64,000 nucleotides of DNA, taken from positions 4,321,001 to 4,385,000 of the forward strand of contig NZ_CP118225.1 of the NCBI RefSeq assembly GCF_028768465.1, read 5' to 3'. Source of the DNA: Rhodopirellula sp. P2 (lineage in GTDB: Bacteria > Planctomycetota > Planctomycetia > Pirellulales > Pirellulaceae). The notes below the pieces were generated by a model. That model searched no databases, was not told the origin of the DNA, and saw nothing but the letters and a program-made list of their open reading frames with translations. Below, piece after piece: positions 53,601 through 60,797 of the stretch; positions within the stretch are counted from its first letter, which is position 1; each line of letters begins with the position of its first letter. Both the position numbers and the translations under genes were made by a program.

Positions 53601-54655
53601 CGGTGGACTATTCAGTGGTCGGAAGCGGAGACAATCCAGCAGATGCGAGTGACTTTGGTGGGACGTTGCCGACCGGAACAGTGACATTCGCCGATGGTGA
53701 ATCGACGGCGACGATCACCGTGAACGTATCAGGTGACACTCAAGTCGAACCCAACGAAACCTTCTCGGTCGTGCTGAGTAATGCCAGCGATGACACGCTG
53801 ATATCACAAGCGGATGCGGCTGGAATCATTCTCAACGACGACATCAATGAACGTGAAACGCGAATCTTGATTCCGACCTTTGTGGCGCGTCCGCACTTGA
53901 TTCCAGGTGACGGCATTCCAACGGCAATCATCTTTCAGGCGTTGACGGACACGACAGTCACGGTCACGCCGATTAGCGTGACCAGCTTGAGCGAAACGGT
54001 GCGGATCGTCGACGCTGACACGTTGACAGTCAGCACCTACCGAAACGGAGTCGCCACGGCAAATCTTCAAGCCGGCGAACTGTACGCGGTGATCTTTGAG
54101 CCGCTATCAAGTGATCGTATCTTCTCGATTCGATCGTCTGCTGGTTCCGATACTTTGACCAATCGAGCGGCGACGAACATTCTGCAGCCGACGGACACAT
54201 CGGCGGATGGCGAAACAACCGCTTTGGACGCGTTGATGGTGGTCAACGAACTGAACCATTTGAACGATGCCGGTGGTGAACCATTGCTGGGAAGCTTCGT
54301 TGATGTCAATCGCGACGCGAGCGTTACGGCACTGGATGCGTTGCTCGTGATCAACCACCTCAACCGAATGGAACTGTCGACCAACACGGCGTCGGGTGAG
54401 TTCATTGCACCGCAAGTGCCATTTGTGAACTCTGAACGCAATGAGCTTTTGAGCGATGAAGTCGATGAGTTCTTTGACAGCGGCGAGGTCATCGGTTTTG
54501 AAGAACCAGGAAGCACGATCGCATTGTCATTCGACGGATCAGCATCAACCGCTTCTGCCACGGCGGTCGGAGTGGACGAGGCGATGGCGGAATTCAATGA
54601 CGAGGAAGACTCGTCATCAATGACCACCGAGATCGAGTTGTTGGACGCTGTCTAA
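47666..54655 (+). CDS. Giant secreted right-handed beta-helix protein with CHRD, Calx-beta and dockerin domains
   Basis: 2,329 residues. The N-terminus contains the planctomycete signal LEERRVLAAYVVDTA near residue 50. Residues about 60-640 and 870-1900 are Gly/Asn-rich repeats of the type GGGIFNNGGTLTVSNATISG, forming Omp_1/beta-helix rungs. Between them is a CHRD-like domain (about 650-865; NQPHIQHIHGRFASD). A Calx-beta domain lies at about 1940-2060 and a dockerin-like pair of Ca2+ loops at about 2175-2240 (ADGETTALDALMVVNEL, NRDASVTALDALLVINHL). It is probably a surface adhesin. Two blocks of about 900 bp inside it are near-identical and 2,973 bp apart. Confidence 0.9.
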   Translation: MFGFRSACLLDNQSPDQHDTSHSEKELGKSWKLRGRRTKTRRATLNRLIGERLEERRVLAAYVVDTALDVVAVDGMVSLREAIQASNSNMAINADTAAGSPTSTEIDSISFADGLSSILLGSELEVTESLRISLGDSSGQIVSGDNASRIFAINASGDGAVNVDLSGLTLQDGVAESGGALYVASGQSLSLTNVTLMGNTATGDDADMGGGALANDGGTVTITDSTITNNAANGASGSGGGILNQGMLTVSGGEISSNVANRAGGGIEATAGSSTTLTDVLMELNVAGPDGSAAPGNGGALHLSGDGNADISGGTIRDNTAASEGGGLWNNTGTMTVDGTILTGNVASGDAADDGGGAIFNNGGTLTVSNATISGNAADGTLGSGGGIFSTDGAVTINLSQIGGAIPSEGNTANRAGGGIEVIAGTVTLNFGTDVSNNFAGINGGGLHSTGAASVTSNLAIFGSNTAASEGGGLWNSSTGTMSINGGAISSNSASGDDASNGGGGLFNDGGTLNVIDAVIGFNVADGASGSGGGILNQGTLTVSGGEISGNTANRAGGAIEVTAGSTTTLTDVSMDQNIAGPNGSASPGNGGALHISGDGVVTITGGMVSNNIAASEGGGLWNSVSGSLTVDGTLVSENSAPIGGGIFNDSDVDVTSQTFQTSLSALNDSGVSGTATVTVDTSDPDNPSITVNINASGLVPNQPHIQHIHGRFASDLDSTETIPGPFLGEGGVAIDSRTPDVGDDSNGDGFITVGEGIAGYGNVLLNLSSPRAPVPLEGNSPLDDFNIADFPTTADGTIDFSETYTFDLSDSDQARQFNNLLPMSLREIVLHGVNTDVDVDGDGSPDGYRVTGPAASGTLQAVGGTLIIMNAQITGNVASGNGGGIANEGGQVSITDSSISGNVSGGDEPGEGGGGVFNDGGVVTITDSDVIENTAIAGLGNGGGILNANGGTLVVRGGTISNNDASRAGGGVENAGNATFFATEFDGNTTGINGGALHTSGPWTANFIDSTITGNSAGAEGGGVWNSASGTMALVGTNVEGNSASGADADQGGGGIFNDGGTVSINSSTVNNNTADGSAGSGGGILNLGAMTITGSTISGNMANRAGGGIEATDASSTSLTDVNLDGNNVGISPAVAAPGNGGGLHVTGSGTVTISGGTVNDNVAASEGGGLWSGTGVMTVTGTTISGNTASGDDVDNGGGGLFNVGGTLSVIDATVTGNVANGSSGSGGGILNQGTLTVSGGEISDNTANRAGGGIEATAGSSTTLTDVLMELNVAGPDGSAAPGNGGALHISGDGNADISGGTIRDNTAAREGGGLWNNTGTMTVDGTILTGNVASGEAADDGGGAIFNNGGTLTVSNATISGNAADGALGSGGAIFSTDGAVTISLSQIGGAIPSEGNTANRAGGGIEVIDGTVTLNFGTDVSNNFAGINGGGLHSTGAADVTSNLAIFGSNAAASEGGGLWNSSTGTMTINGGAITSNVASGDDASNGGGGLFNDGGTLNVIDAVIGFNIADGSNGSGGGILNDGGTLTVSGNTTISNNTANRAGGGIEATSGTLNTISGATIASNNAGVSPATAAPGNGGGFHVTGNGSVEITGGTVNGNIAASEGGGLWNGTGTMTVDGTVIDGNVASGDDADNGGGGIFNVGGTLVISDATIQNNVANGVSGSGGGIFNAGTATIDNTTISDNTANRAGGGLEAIGGSTTSFTGGSLTDNVAGPSGSAAPGNGGAVHISNDGSVELTEVVVDGNTAASEGGGLWNSSKGTLVVTRSTISNNITIDGGGIFADGDAGVVTVVNSTIAANSASNDGGGVLSEGGNVSLTSVTVADNTASQGGGISVEAGTLSLINSIVSRNNASTNSNLSGAITDSGNNLVDVDAGLGTLGEFGGPTPTIPLLTGSAALDAGVLAGVTTDQRGVSRPQGPGVDIGAFESDLAAPVAASLSIAADNTQRVEGDSETTAFTFTVTRSENTIGTVTVDYSVVGSGDNPADASDFGGTLPTGTVTFADGESTATITVNVSGDTQVEPNETFSVVLSNASDDTLISQADAAGIILNDDINERETRILIPTFVARPHLIPGDGIPTAIIFQALTDTTVTVTPISVTSLSETVRIVDADTLTVSTYRNGVATANLQAGELYAVIFEPLSSDRIFSIRSSAGSDTLTNRAATNILQPTDTSADGETTALDALMVVNELNHLNDAGGEPLLGSFVDVNRDASVTALDALLVINHLNRMELSTNTASGEFIAPQVPFVNSERNELLSDEVDEFFDSGEVIGFEEPGSTIALSFDGSASTASATAVGVDEAMAEFNDEEDSSSMTTEIELLDAV
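48370..49260 (+). repeat. Internal duplication in the giant gene, copy A
   Basis: This block recurs 2,973 bp downstream (51343-52233) with only scattered changes. It codes for rungs running from AGSSTTLTDVLMELNVAGPD to GTLNVIDAVIGFN. The period corresponds to exactly 991 codons, so the frame is kept. Confidence 0.8.
51343..52233 (+). repeat. Internal duplication in the giant gene, copy B
   Basis: Second copy of the block at 48370-49260, same orientation and frame. Confidence 0.8.
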
Positions 54656-55009
54656 CCAACGGATCTGTTGAAATGCGAGCACGTCCGGCGTAGCTCACGG
54701 GGTGCTCACTGAAGTGTTTCCAGTAGTAAGCCGAATGTCCAAGCGTCAATCGCATCGCTGTTGGTGCGAACGACGTCGTCTTGCTCATTGCAGCTTAATC
54801 TTCAAGATTGCTTGACCGCCGCACACGAAGCCGATTGGATCATCGTTCGTGGGGGCAGTCCTGGTTCGTCAACGGGGCACCATACAGACGCTTGGTTCAT
54901 CAAACGGCCACGCATTGGTACAATCTCTCGTAGTTCAACATCGCTCGCTTCGTTTAGGGCGGTGTCGTAAAAAACGTCCGTTGTGCGGGCGATCTGGTAT
55001 AATTCACCT
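54656..55009. other. Intergenic region with a possible TA promoter
   Basis: About 350 bp with no gene. TATAAT at 54998-55003 lies only 6 bp before the antitoxin ATG; no good -35 box is at the right distance. If used, the transcript would be leaderless. Confidence 0.35.
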
Positions 55010-55246
55010 ATGACCAACATGAGCGAAATTCTGACTGCGGCACAATCGCTTTCCTCTTCCGAGCGTGCGCAATTGATCGCCACCTTGTGGGACAGTGTTT
55101 CCCCTACTGATTGGGTTCCTCCGGATTCTCAATGGATTGCTGAGGCCAATCGACGAAGCGATGCATATGACGCTGGTGAAATGACCGGCTCCCCGTGGGT
55201 AGAGGTTCGCGAACGTGCTCGTCGCGAGGCTGGGTTGGATGGCTAA
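55010..55246 (+). CDS. Addiction-module antitoxin (TIGR02574-like)
   Basis: 78 residues from the ATG at 55010. The opening SEILTAAQSLSSSERAQLIA and WDSVSPTDW match the short antitoxins of the TIGR02574 addiction-module group. It overlaps the toxin gene by 8 bp. It probably binds the toxin and represses the operon. Confidence 0.83.
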   Translation: MTNMSEILTAAQSLSSSERAQLIATLWDSVSPTDWVPPDSQWIAEANRRSDAYDAGEMTGSPWVEVRERARREAGLDG

Positions 55247-55529
55247 TGTCATCATATGCTGGGCCGCCGAAGTCGATTTCATCGAATCTCTTAAATTGTA
55301 CGCCGAGCGTAGCATCGAAACTGCAAACGACTTCGATGCCGAATTCGATCGGGCAATCTCTCAAAGTGCTGCCGATCCCGAACGCTTTCTGATGTGCGAT
55401 GCACGTCACCGATACCTTCTGCTTCGACGCTTTCCATTTCGCATTATTTATCGGATCGCGAACTCCGACATTCTCGCAATCGCCGTTGCCCATGGCTCCC
55501 GCTCGCCCGACTATTGGACGAACAGGTAG
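55239..55529 (+). CDS. RelE/ParE-family toxin
   Basis: 96 residues from the ATG at 55239. It shows AEVDFIESLKLYAERSIETA and the C-terminal RYLLLRRFPFRIIYRIANSD, typical of the RelE/ParE fold. Its target (ribosome or gyrase) cannot be told from sequence. It is intact and paired with the upstream antitoxin. Confidence 0.85.
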   Translation: MANVIICWAAEVDFIESLKLYAERSIETANDFDAEFDRAISQSAADPERFLMCDARHRYLLLRRFPFRIIYRIANSDILAIAVAHGSRSPDYWTNR

Positions 55530-56091
55530 GGCACGCCGCACAACGATTTAGGATTTGGGGTCAGCGAGGTACGAGCCTGAACCTTAATCCTTGTTCAAGG
55601 CGAGTCGCTTCGCGGTGGGGACACTCCGGCGATTGTTCCCTCGTGGTTTTGTCCGCTGCGGCGTGCTCTGGCGGAGGGCTTCGTGCGAGGTTCGGTTCGG
55701 CGCGGTGGTTTGGGCAGCCGCTCTGGAAACGCAGAACGGTGTTTTGAATCGGGCAAGGGCGTTGATTGGCTGTTGGAATCGTGTGCCGGGATGCTTTTCG
55801 GGTCAGGTGATTGCGACGGGCGCGCAGGGGCAGCGGAGTCACCGATCAGATGACTTTGAAAACGACGTGTTATTGGAGCGACGATCTGGATCATGGCGGT
55901 GCTCTGGCTGGTTGTGGCGGAGTTGTCGTGGCGGGGTAAGCAGGTGTCATCGGGTAGGTGAGCCGTTGGCGTGAGCCACGGTTTTCACGCGCAGGCCAGG
56001 CGAACGCCCAAATGGCTCACATGGTTGTGCCCGATCATTCCAGCCGACCTGCTTAGTAGCCCAGGTTGATCATCGGGCCGCCGCAGCAGGG
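55530..56091. other. G-rich intergenic region with repeat copy
   Basis: About 560 bp; the plus strand is rich in G and T. It has no convincing gene and ends with a copy of the CGGCTCACATGG-type repeat (55993-56056). Confidence 0.5.
55993..56056 (+). repeat. CGGCTCACATGG repeat family, copy 2
   Basis: Contains AAATGGCTCACATGGTTGTG with the flanking GCGAACGCC of the family. Confidence 0.7.
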
Positions 56092-56715
56092 TCACTGCAT
56101 CGCGACCGGTTCCGCCATCACGATCTGCTGGCTGCAAGCCAGTTCGTACTGACGCTCCAGTGAGACAGCGACCAACCAGCGAACCTCTTCGAGGGATCGC
56201 TTGCTGCGCGCGTTGACGAATCCGTCGTGACGCACACGATGAAAGCCAGCCGGCAACACGTGCTGGAGCCAACGACGAATGAACTCTTCCACACGCATCG
56301 GCATCGGCTTGTACTGACGCGTTCCGCTGCGTTTGACTTGCAGCGTCAAGTAGGCTTCTTCGAGCGAAGTCAATTCGTCGCACTGCGTGACGCGTCGATT
56401 GGCCACCGCACCTCGCATCACGTAGGCCGCCAAGTACGCGACCGCGAATTCGCCGCTGCCGACCGCTTCGCTGTCGACGACAAAGCATACTTGCCAGGCA
56501 TCATCGAGGATCGAGTCAAAGAACGTTTCGGATCGCAGTTTGTGTTTCAACTTGCCGCGAAAAAACCTCTCCAGAATCTGCTCGGGCACGAACACGCTGG
56601 CGCGACTGCTTTGCCAAACGCCGCCAGCGTCGATGCCGCCGGCGGGAACCACGACGTGAACGTGCGGGTGGTAAACCAGGTCACGTCCCCATGTGTGCAG
56701 TACGCTATCGCAAGC
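56092..56715 (-). pseudogene. IS91-family transposase fragment
   Basis: The 3' part of a Y2 transposase. It retains the HUH motif (YHPHVHVVVPAGG) and a Tyr-containing segment like the Y2 site (AYLAAYVMRGAVANRR), but the N-terminal zinc-binding part is absent. In-frame homology begins near VLHTWGRDL (56703). The 5' end joins the truncated ParE-like gene, so this is the remnant of an insertion. It is not expected to be active. Confidence 0.75.
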
Positions 56716-56900
56716 TCCGGCACGCTGGTTGCAAATAGCCCGCCGCTTTTCGGGAACTGTGCCAACCCCTTGATCGTCTGTTCGGATCGCTCAAGAAATC
56801 GCAAAGCAGCATCAAGACTGCCGTCCGCAATGTGCATTGCGTGAGATTCGACATCCTCGATGGCTTGGGGCCGTCGGGTGATTTGCTTCCGGTTCGCCAC
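56706..56900 (-). pseudogene. Truncated ParE-like toxin
   Basis: From a GTG at 56900 the protein reads MANRKQITRRPQAIEDVESH, then LRFLERSEQTIKGLAQFPKS and GLFATSVPEL, a ParE-type toxin. After about 65 residues the frame runs into IS91 sequence, so the last third, which carries conserved toxin residues, is lost. It starts directly after the stop of the antitoxin gene. Confidence 0.72.
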
Positions 56901-57143
56901 TTACTTGACGCTCTTTGAACCAACGCGTTCCTTGATCGTCTGCCATTCTTCATCCGTCCACGGGTCGGCCGGACCACTATTTATCCCAGCCATCAATGCT
57001 TGCTCGATTTCGCATTGCTTCACGTTCGCTGCGGCGACTAACGCGATGATAAACTCACTCGGATTCGTAAATCCACCGTTCTTTGTGCCTTGATCCACAA
57101 ATTGCAGCAAATCATCTGGTAATTCGACTGGTATACTGGTCAT
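56901..57143 (-). CDS. ParD-like antitoxin
   Basis: 80 residues from the ATG at 57143, with ribosome-binding GAGG. The opening TSIPVELPDDLLQFVDQGTK and FTNPSEFIIALV form a ribbon-helix-helix DNA-binding module of the ParD/CopG type. Its toxin partner downstream is broken by the IS91 fragment. It may still act as a repressor. Confidence 0.78.
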   Translation of the reverse strand: MTSIPVELPDDLLQFVDQGTKNGGFTNPSEFIIALVAAANVKQCEIEQALMAGINSGPADPWTDEEWQTIKERVGSKSVK

Positions 57144-57805
57144 AGAAATAGACCTCAAACAATTGGTCCGCGACCGACAACATGGTTGGTGCGCAAGGGC
57201 CTGCGGCACACCTCCGATTTGGCGCAAACTGCGTTCGCATTGTACAATCAAAACTTGATCCAATCCACCTTCGCTTCGGTTGCGTCGGCGACGTAAATAC
57301 GTTCCGTTGTGCGGTCTGGCGAGGTGGAAGATGCAGTTCAATCGCATGGATTTGAAGGAGCGTTGGATCTGCGCCGATTCGTGTTTTCAAAATGTGTGCT
57401 GCGACGAACACTGATGTTCGCGAATCGAATGCTGATCCGAGGTTTGATCCTGCCGCCGAAATTGGTTTGCCCGCAAAGGACGTCCTGACATGCCTGCGTT
57501 GGTCAGTCAGCGACCACCATTGCTTCTGTTGTAGGGACGTGGCTGTCTGGTGTGCGGAAATTTTCGCGATGGCGATCGCTCGGTTGTTTCGCTCGTTGAA
57601 GCCACCACGAAATGGACGAACGACACGAAAGCGACCCTTGCTGAACTTTCGTGCGATTCGTGTCTTTCGTGGTTTCGACCTCCTCCGGGGTTGAGCGGTC
57701 AGCTTCGATGGTTCGCGGTCGTGGGGTTTGGCGAAGCAGGCCTGCAGGAGTCTTTGGGGAGGTGAGCGGTTCAAGCGTTCGCGCTGGTTACGCTCGAAAA
57801 CCGTG

Positions 57806-57855
57806 GCTAACGCCAAGCGGCTCACATGGTTGTTCCCAATCGTTCCTGCCAACCT
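57806..57855 (+). repeat. CGGCTCACATGG repeat family, copy 3 (empty site)
   Basis: GCTAACG followed directly by CCAAGCGGCTCACATGG; the uninterrupted target of the 329-bp element. Confidence 0.7.
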
Positions 57856-58142
57856 GGTTCGGGAGATTGCATTGCAGTTCAGGGGCTTCCACTTGGTGGA
57901 TGGTGAAGGCTCCGCTGTGGCGGTTATTCATTAACCACGAAATGGACGAACGACACGAGAACGACCCTTGCTGAACTTTTGTGTGATTCGTGTCTTTCGT
58001 GGTTTCGACCTCCCCCGGGGTTGAGCGGTCAGCTTCGATGGTTCGCGGTCGTGGGGTATGGGGAAGCAGGCCTGCAGGAGTCTTCGGGGAGGTGAGCGGT
58101 TCAAGCGTTCGCGCTGGTTGCGGTCGAAAACCGTGGCTAACG

Positions 58143-58471
58143 CTGGACTGTCAAAAGGTTGGTATTGACACGGAAAATGCGACGTTGATTTTTATTCTGT
58201 CCTACGCCCCAACGGGGCAGCTCTAAGATAGCCCCAGGCATCGCCTGGGGTTTCGTTACGGAGATTCCGACACCAGCCCCAACGGGGCGGCCCTAAGAAA
58301 GACTCCCCAAAACCCGCTAGGACCGCCCCCGTTGGGGCTTTGTAATCTTGGTCCCGCCACAACCCAGGGCGTTGCCCTGGGCTGGCATAGGGCTGCCCCG
58401 ATGGGGCGAAGTCGAGGAACGAAACCTGCGCAGTCCAAAGCGGTGTCAATACCAACCTTTTGACAGCCCAG
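58143..58471 (+). mobile_element. 329-bp MITE-like element, copy A
   Basis: Terminal inverted repeats of 24 bp are perfect (58148-58171 with 58443-58466), extending to about 29 bp with one mismatch. Flanks are GCTAACG (58136-58142) and GCGAACG (58472-58478), a likely 7-bp target duplication with one change. The interior holds GCCCCAACGGGGC-type palindromes and no ORF. The empty site is at 57806-57812. Confidence 0.8.
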
Positions 58472-58520
58472 GCGAACGCCAAGCGGCTCACATGGTTGTT
58501 CCCAATCGTTCCTGCCAACC
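58472..58520 (+). repeat. CGGCTCACATGG repeat family, copy 4
   Basis: Starts at the right target duplication GCGAACG and continues CCAAGCGGCTCACATGG. Confidence 0.7.
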
Positions 58521-58807
58521 TGGTTCGGAGATTGCAATCCAGTTCAGGGGCTTCCACTTGGTGGATGGTGAAGGCTCCGTTGTGGCGGCTATTCATTAAC
58601 CACGAAATGGACGAACGACACGAGAACGACCCTTGCTGAACTTTCGTGCGATTCGTGTCTTTCGTGGTTTCGACCTCCCCCGGGGTTGAGCGGTCAGCTT
58701 CGATGGTTCGCGGTCGTGGGGTATGGGGAAGCAGGCCTGCAGGAGTCTTCGGGGAGGTAAGCGATTTGGGCGTTCGCGCTGGTTGCGCTCGAAAACCGTG
58801 GCTAACG

Positions 58808-59136
58808 CTGGACTGTCAAAAGGTTGGTATTGACACGGAAAATGCGACGTTGATTTTTATTCTGTCCTACGCCCCAACGGGGCAGCTTTAAGATAGCCCC
58901 AGGCATCGCCTGGGGTTTCGTTACGGAGTTTCCGACACCAGCCCCAACGGGGCGGCCCTAAGAAAGACTCCCCAAAACCCGCTAGGACCGCCCCCGTTGG
59001 GGCTTTGTAATCTTGGTCCCGCCACAACCCAGGGCGTTGCCCTGGGCTGGCATAGGGCTGCCCCGTTGGGGCGAAGTCGAGGAACGAAACCTGCGCAGTC
59101 CAAAGCGGTGTCAATACCAACCTTTTGACAGCCCAG
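58808..59136 (+). mobile_element. 329-bp MITE-like element, copy B
   Basis: Identical in length and boundaries to copy A, offset by 665 bp. It most likely arose with the surrounding tandem duplication, not by a second insertion, since both flanks match. Confidence 0.8.
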
Positions 59137-59185
59137 GCGAACGCCAAGCGGCTCACATGGTTGTTTCCAATGGTTCCTGCCAACG
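59137..59185 (+). repeat. CGGCTCACATGG repeat family, copy 5
   Basis: GCGAACGCCAAGCGGCTCAC followed by ATGGTTGTTTCC; last copy of the array. Confidence 0.7.
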
Positions 59186-59507
59186 TGCTTCGGAGATTGC
59201 ATTGCAGTTCAGGGGCTTCCACTTGGTGGGTTGGTGAACACGCTGACGAACCAAGTGTTCGATGGTTGATCAAGTCACAGGTGCGTGGAACCAAGATTGG
59301 ATCCGGCCCGAGCGGTCGCCGCGTCCTGTTTCGGAAGTCGGCAATTGGCGTAAAGACTGGTAAGAAACAATTCAAATTCTGTTGCAATCGCGACGGCCCA
59401 ATTTGAAAGCTTCTTGATTGAAGGCCAGCAGACTGCACGTTGTTTTCAATGTTGACATGGGGCGTTCAACGCGTGGTGCACGCAGCTTACAAAGTTTGAT
59501 CGGCGCA

Positions 59508-59541
59508 AACAAAAAGCCATGTCATGGGACATGGCTTTGTT
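59508..59541 (-). terminator. Intrinsic terminator of the PA2169-like gene
   Basis: An 11-bp perfect stem (AAAGCCATGTC / GACATGGCTTT) with a 4-nt loop. On the minus strand it is followed by TTTTTG. It lies 39 bp after the stop of the gene ending at 59580. Confidence 0.85.
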
Positions 59542-59579
59542 TGTTCGGTCGGAAACCGAAATGATTCGACCAGCCGTGA

Positions 59580-60050
59580 TCAGCTGGCTTTGTAGGCATC
59601 GCGAAGATCGCGGATTTTGTCGTGGCCGGCTTTGACCTTGGCATATTGGGCGGTCAAGACATCGTTCATGGCGCTGCCTGCGGTGTCTTTCAAGACATCT
59701 TCGTAGGCTTCCTTGATGTGGTCCTCACCACGCTCAGCTTCGATCAAGATGACTGTTGCATCGCCGCCGTTGAGTTTGCCTCGGATGTTGATCCAAATGC
59801 GGTGCGTCTTGGCGGCAACACTGCCGTCGTCTTCGGCTTCTTTGCCGTTGAATTCGACGTACTGCTGCAGTTCGCTGGCCATCGCCGAACGTTCGTCGCC
59901 GATGCTGCGGAACAACGTTGCCAAACGCTCGTCCTTCAGTTCTTCTGCGGACTCGTGAAAGCCGTTGTACGAGTCGATGTTGGCACGAATCAGCTTTTGA
60001 AGCTTGTCGATGGTGGTTTCGTTCAAGTCGATTTTGGTTTCAAGAGACAT
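59580..60050 (-). CDS. PA2169/DUF2383-family four-helix-bundle protein
   Basis: 156 residues. The helical pattern ETTIDKLQKLIRANIDSYNG, then FHESAEELKDERLATLFRSI and ILIEAERGEDHIKEAYEDVL, is that of the PA2169/DUF2383 ferritin-like bundle. Members are stress-associated and of uncertain function; no clear metal-ligand set was assigned. It is followed by a strong terminator. Confidence 0.85.
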   Translation of the reverse strand: MSLETKIDLNETTIDKLQKLIRANIDSYNGFHESAEELKDERLATLFRSIGDERSAMASELQQYVEFNGKEAEDDGSVAAKTHRIWINIRGKLNGGDATVILIEAERGEDHIKEAYEDVLKDTAGSAMNDVLTAQYAKVKAGHDKIRDLRDAYKAS

Positions 60051-60797
60051 GTGAGATCCTTCAGTTTGCTGTGGTTGATAGTTTCATCAAACGGTTGCTT
60101 GATGAGATTGATGAGTCGCAACTACCGTGCCAGAACTGGACTTCGTTCTTCCAACGAGCCGTTGCCGTGGTCTGACACCGGCTTTGGTTGCACGTACTGC
60201 AGCGAATGCGTGCTCGAATGAAGTTGCGGGGAGTGGAGCGATGCTGGCGTGATGAACGCGGGCGCGGTTTGAGGTGGGGAATTGCGCGTACTGCCCTCCC
60301 CGGAATCCTCGCTGAACGCTTGGATTCCGACGCTCCTCAACTGCGTTGAGGTTGTGCAGTTATTAGGTGCTGTGTTCGTGACGTCCTGCAAACACCGCCC
60401 GCGCGGAAGGAAGGTCGTGCAGTTTTATTTCGCCCTCCCTCTGGGAGTGGCGGCCCGCTTCGGTCCGGGGAGGGTTACACGCTGGATCCAATGCTCGGCC
60501 CTCCCCTCGCTTCGCTCGACCCTCCCAAAGGGAGGGTGATGACAAACGCCTGGCAGGACAGCACCTAAAAACGGCATGACCTCCGTACGGGAGGGTGAAT
60601 TCAACCTCACGAGCACGACCATCAAAAACTGCATGAACTTTGCGTTCAGGAGGGTGACGTTTAAGACGCGACCTTTGGCGGCGAACAATGCTGAGAGAAG
60701 TTTGTGTAAAAGAATGCGGTCCACCACATTCGACATTCCGTCATTCAAGTGAACGCTCGGTTCACTTGGTTCCGCTTGTTCAATCTTGGGTGCCTGA
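60051..60797. other. Repeat-rich intergenic region
   Basis: About 750 bp. The only structure is a putative element at 60363-60568 with GGGAGGG/CCCTCCC palindromes. No ORF is convincing. Confidence 0.5.
60363..60568. repeat. About 206-bp palindromic element with 11-bp inverted ends
   Basis: TTAGGTGCTGT at 60363-60373 is mirrored by ACAGCACCTAA at 60558-60568. The interior has CCCTCCC...GGGAGGG pairs. No duplicated target was seen, so its mobility is uncertain. Confidence 0.5.

Larger units (their letters stand above)
57605..59227 (+). repeat. Tandem array of 330-bp and 665-bp direct repeats
   Basis: Unit 1 (57605-57934, 330 bp) lacks an insert. Unit 2 starts at 57935, and its start recurs 665 bp later at 58600. 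Unit 3 is incomplete and ends near 59227. Apart from the insert, the units are almost identical. Each has a leading segment around ACCACGAAATGGACGAACG and a trailing segment CCAAGCGGCTCACATGG. Confidence 0.88.
57144..59579. other. Large non-coding repeat region
   Basis: About 2.4 kb with no gene that I can support. Open frames here are translations of repeats. It contains the tandem array and 329-bp elements given separately. Confidence 0.65.

Noticed and set aside
58143-59136. Two independent insertions of the 329-bp element
   Set aside because: Both copies share identical flanks at a constant 665-bp offset, so one insertion followed by duplication is simpler.
57144-59450. Several open frames in the repeat region
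   Set aside because: They are translations of the repeats, recur in the tandem units and have no protein-like pattern.
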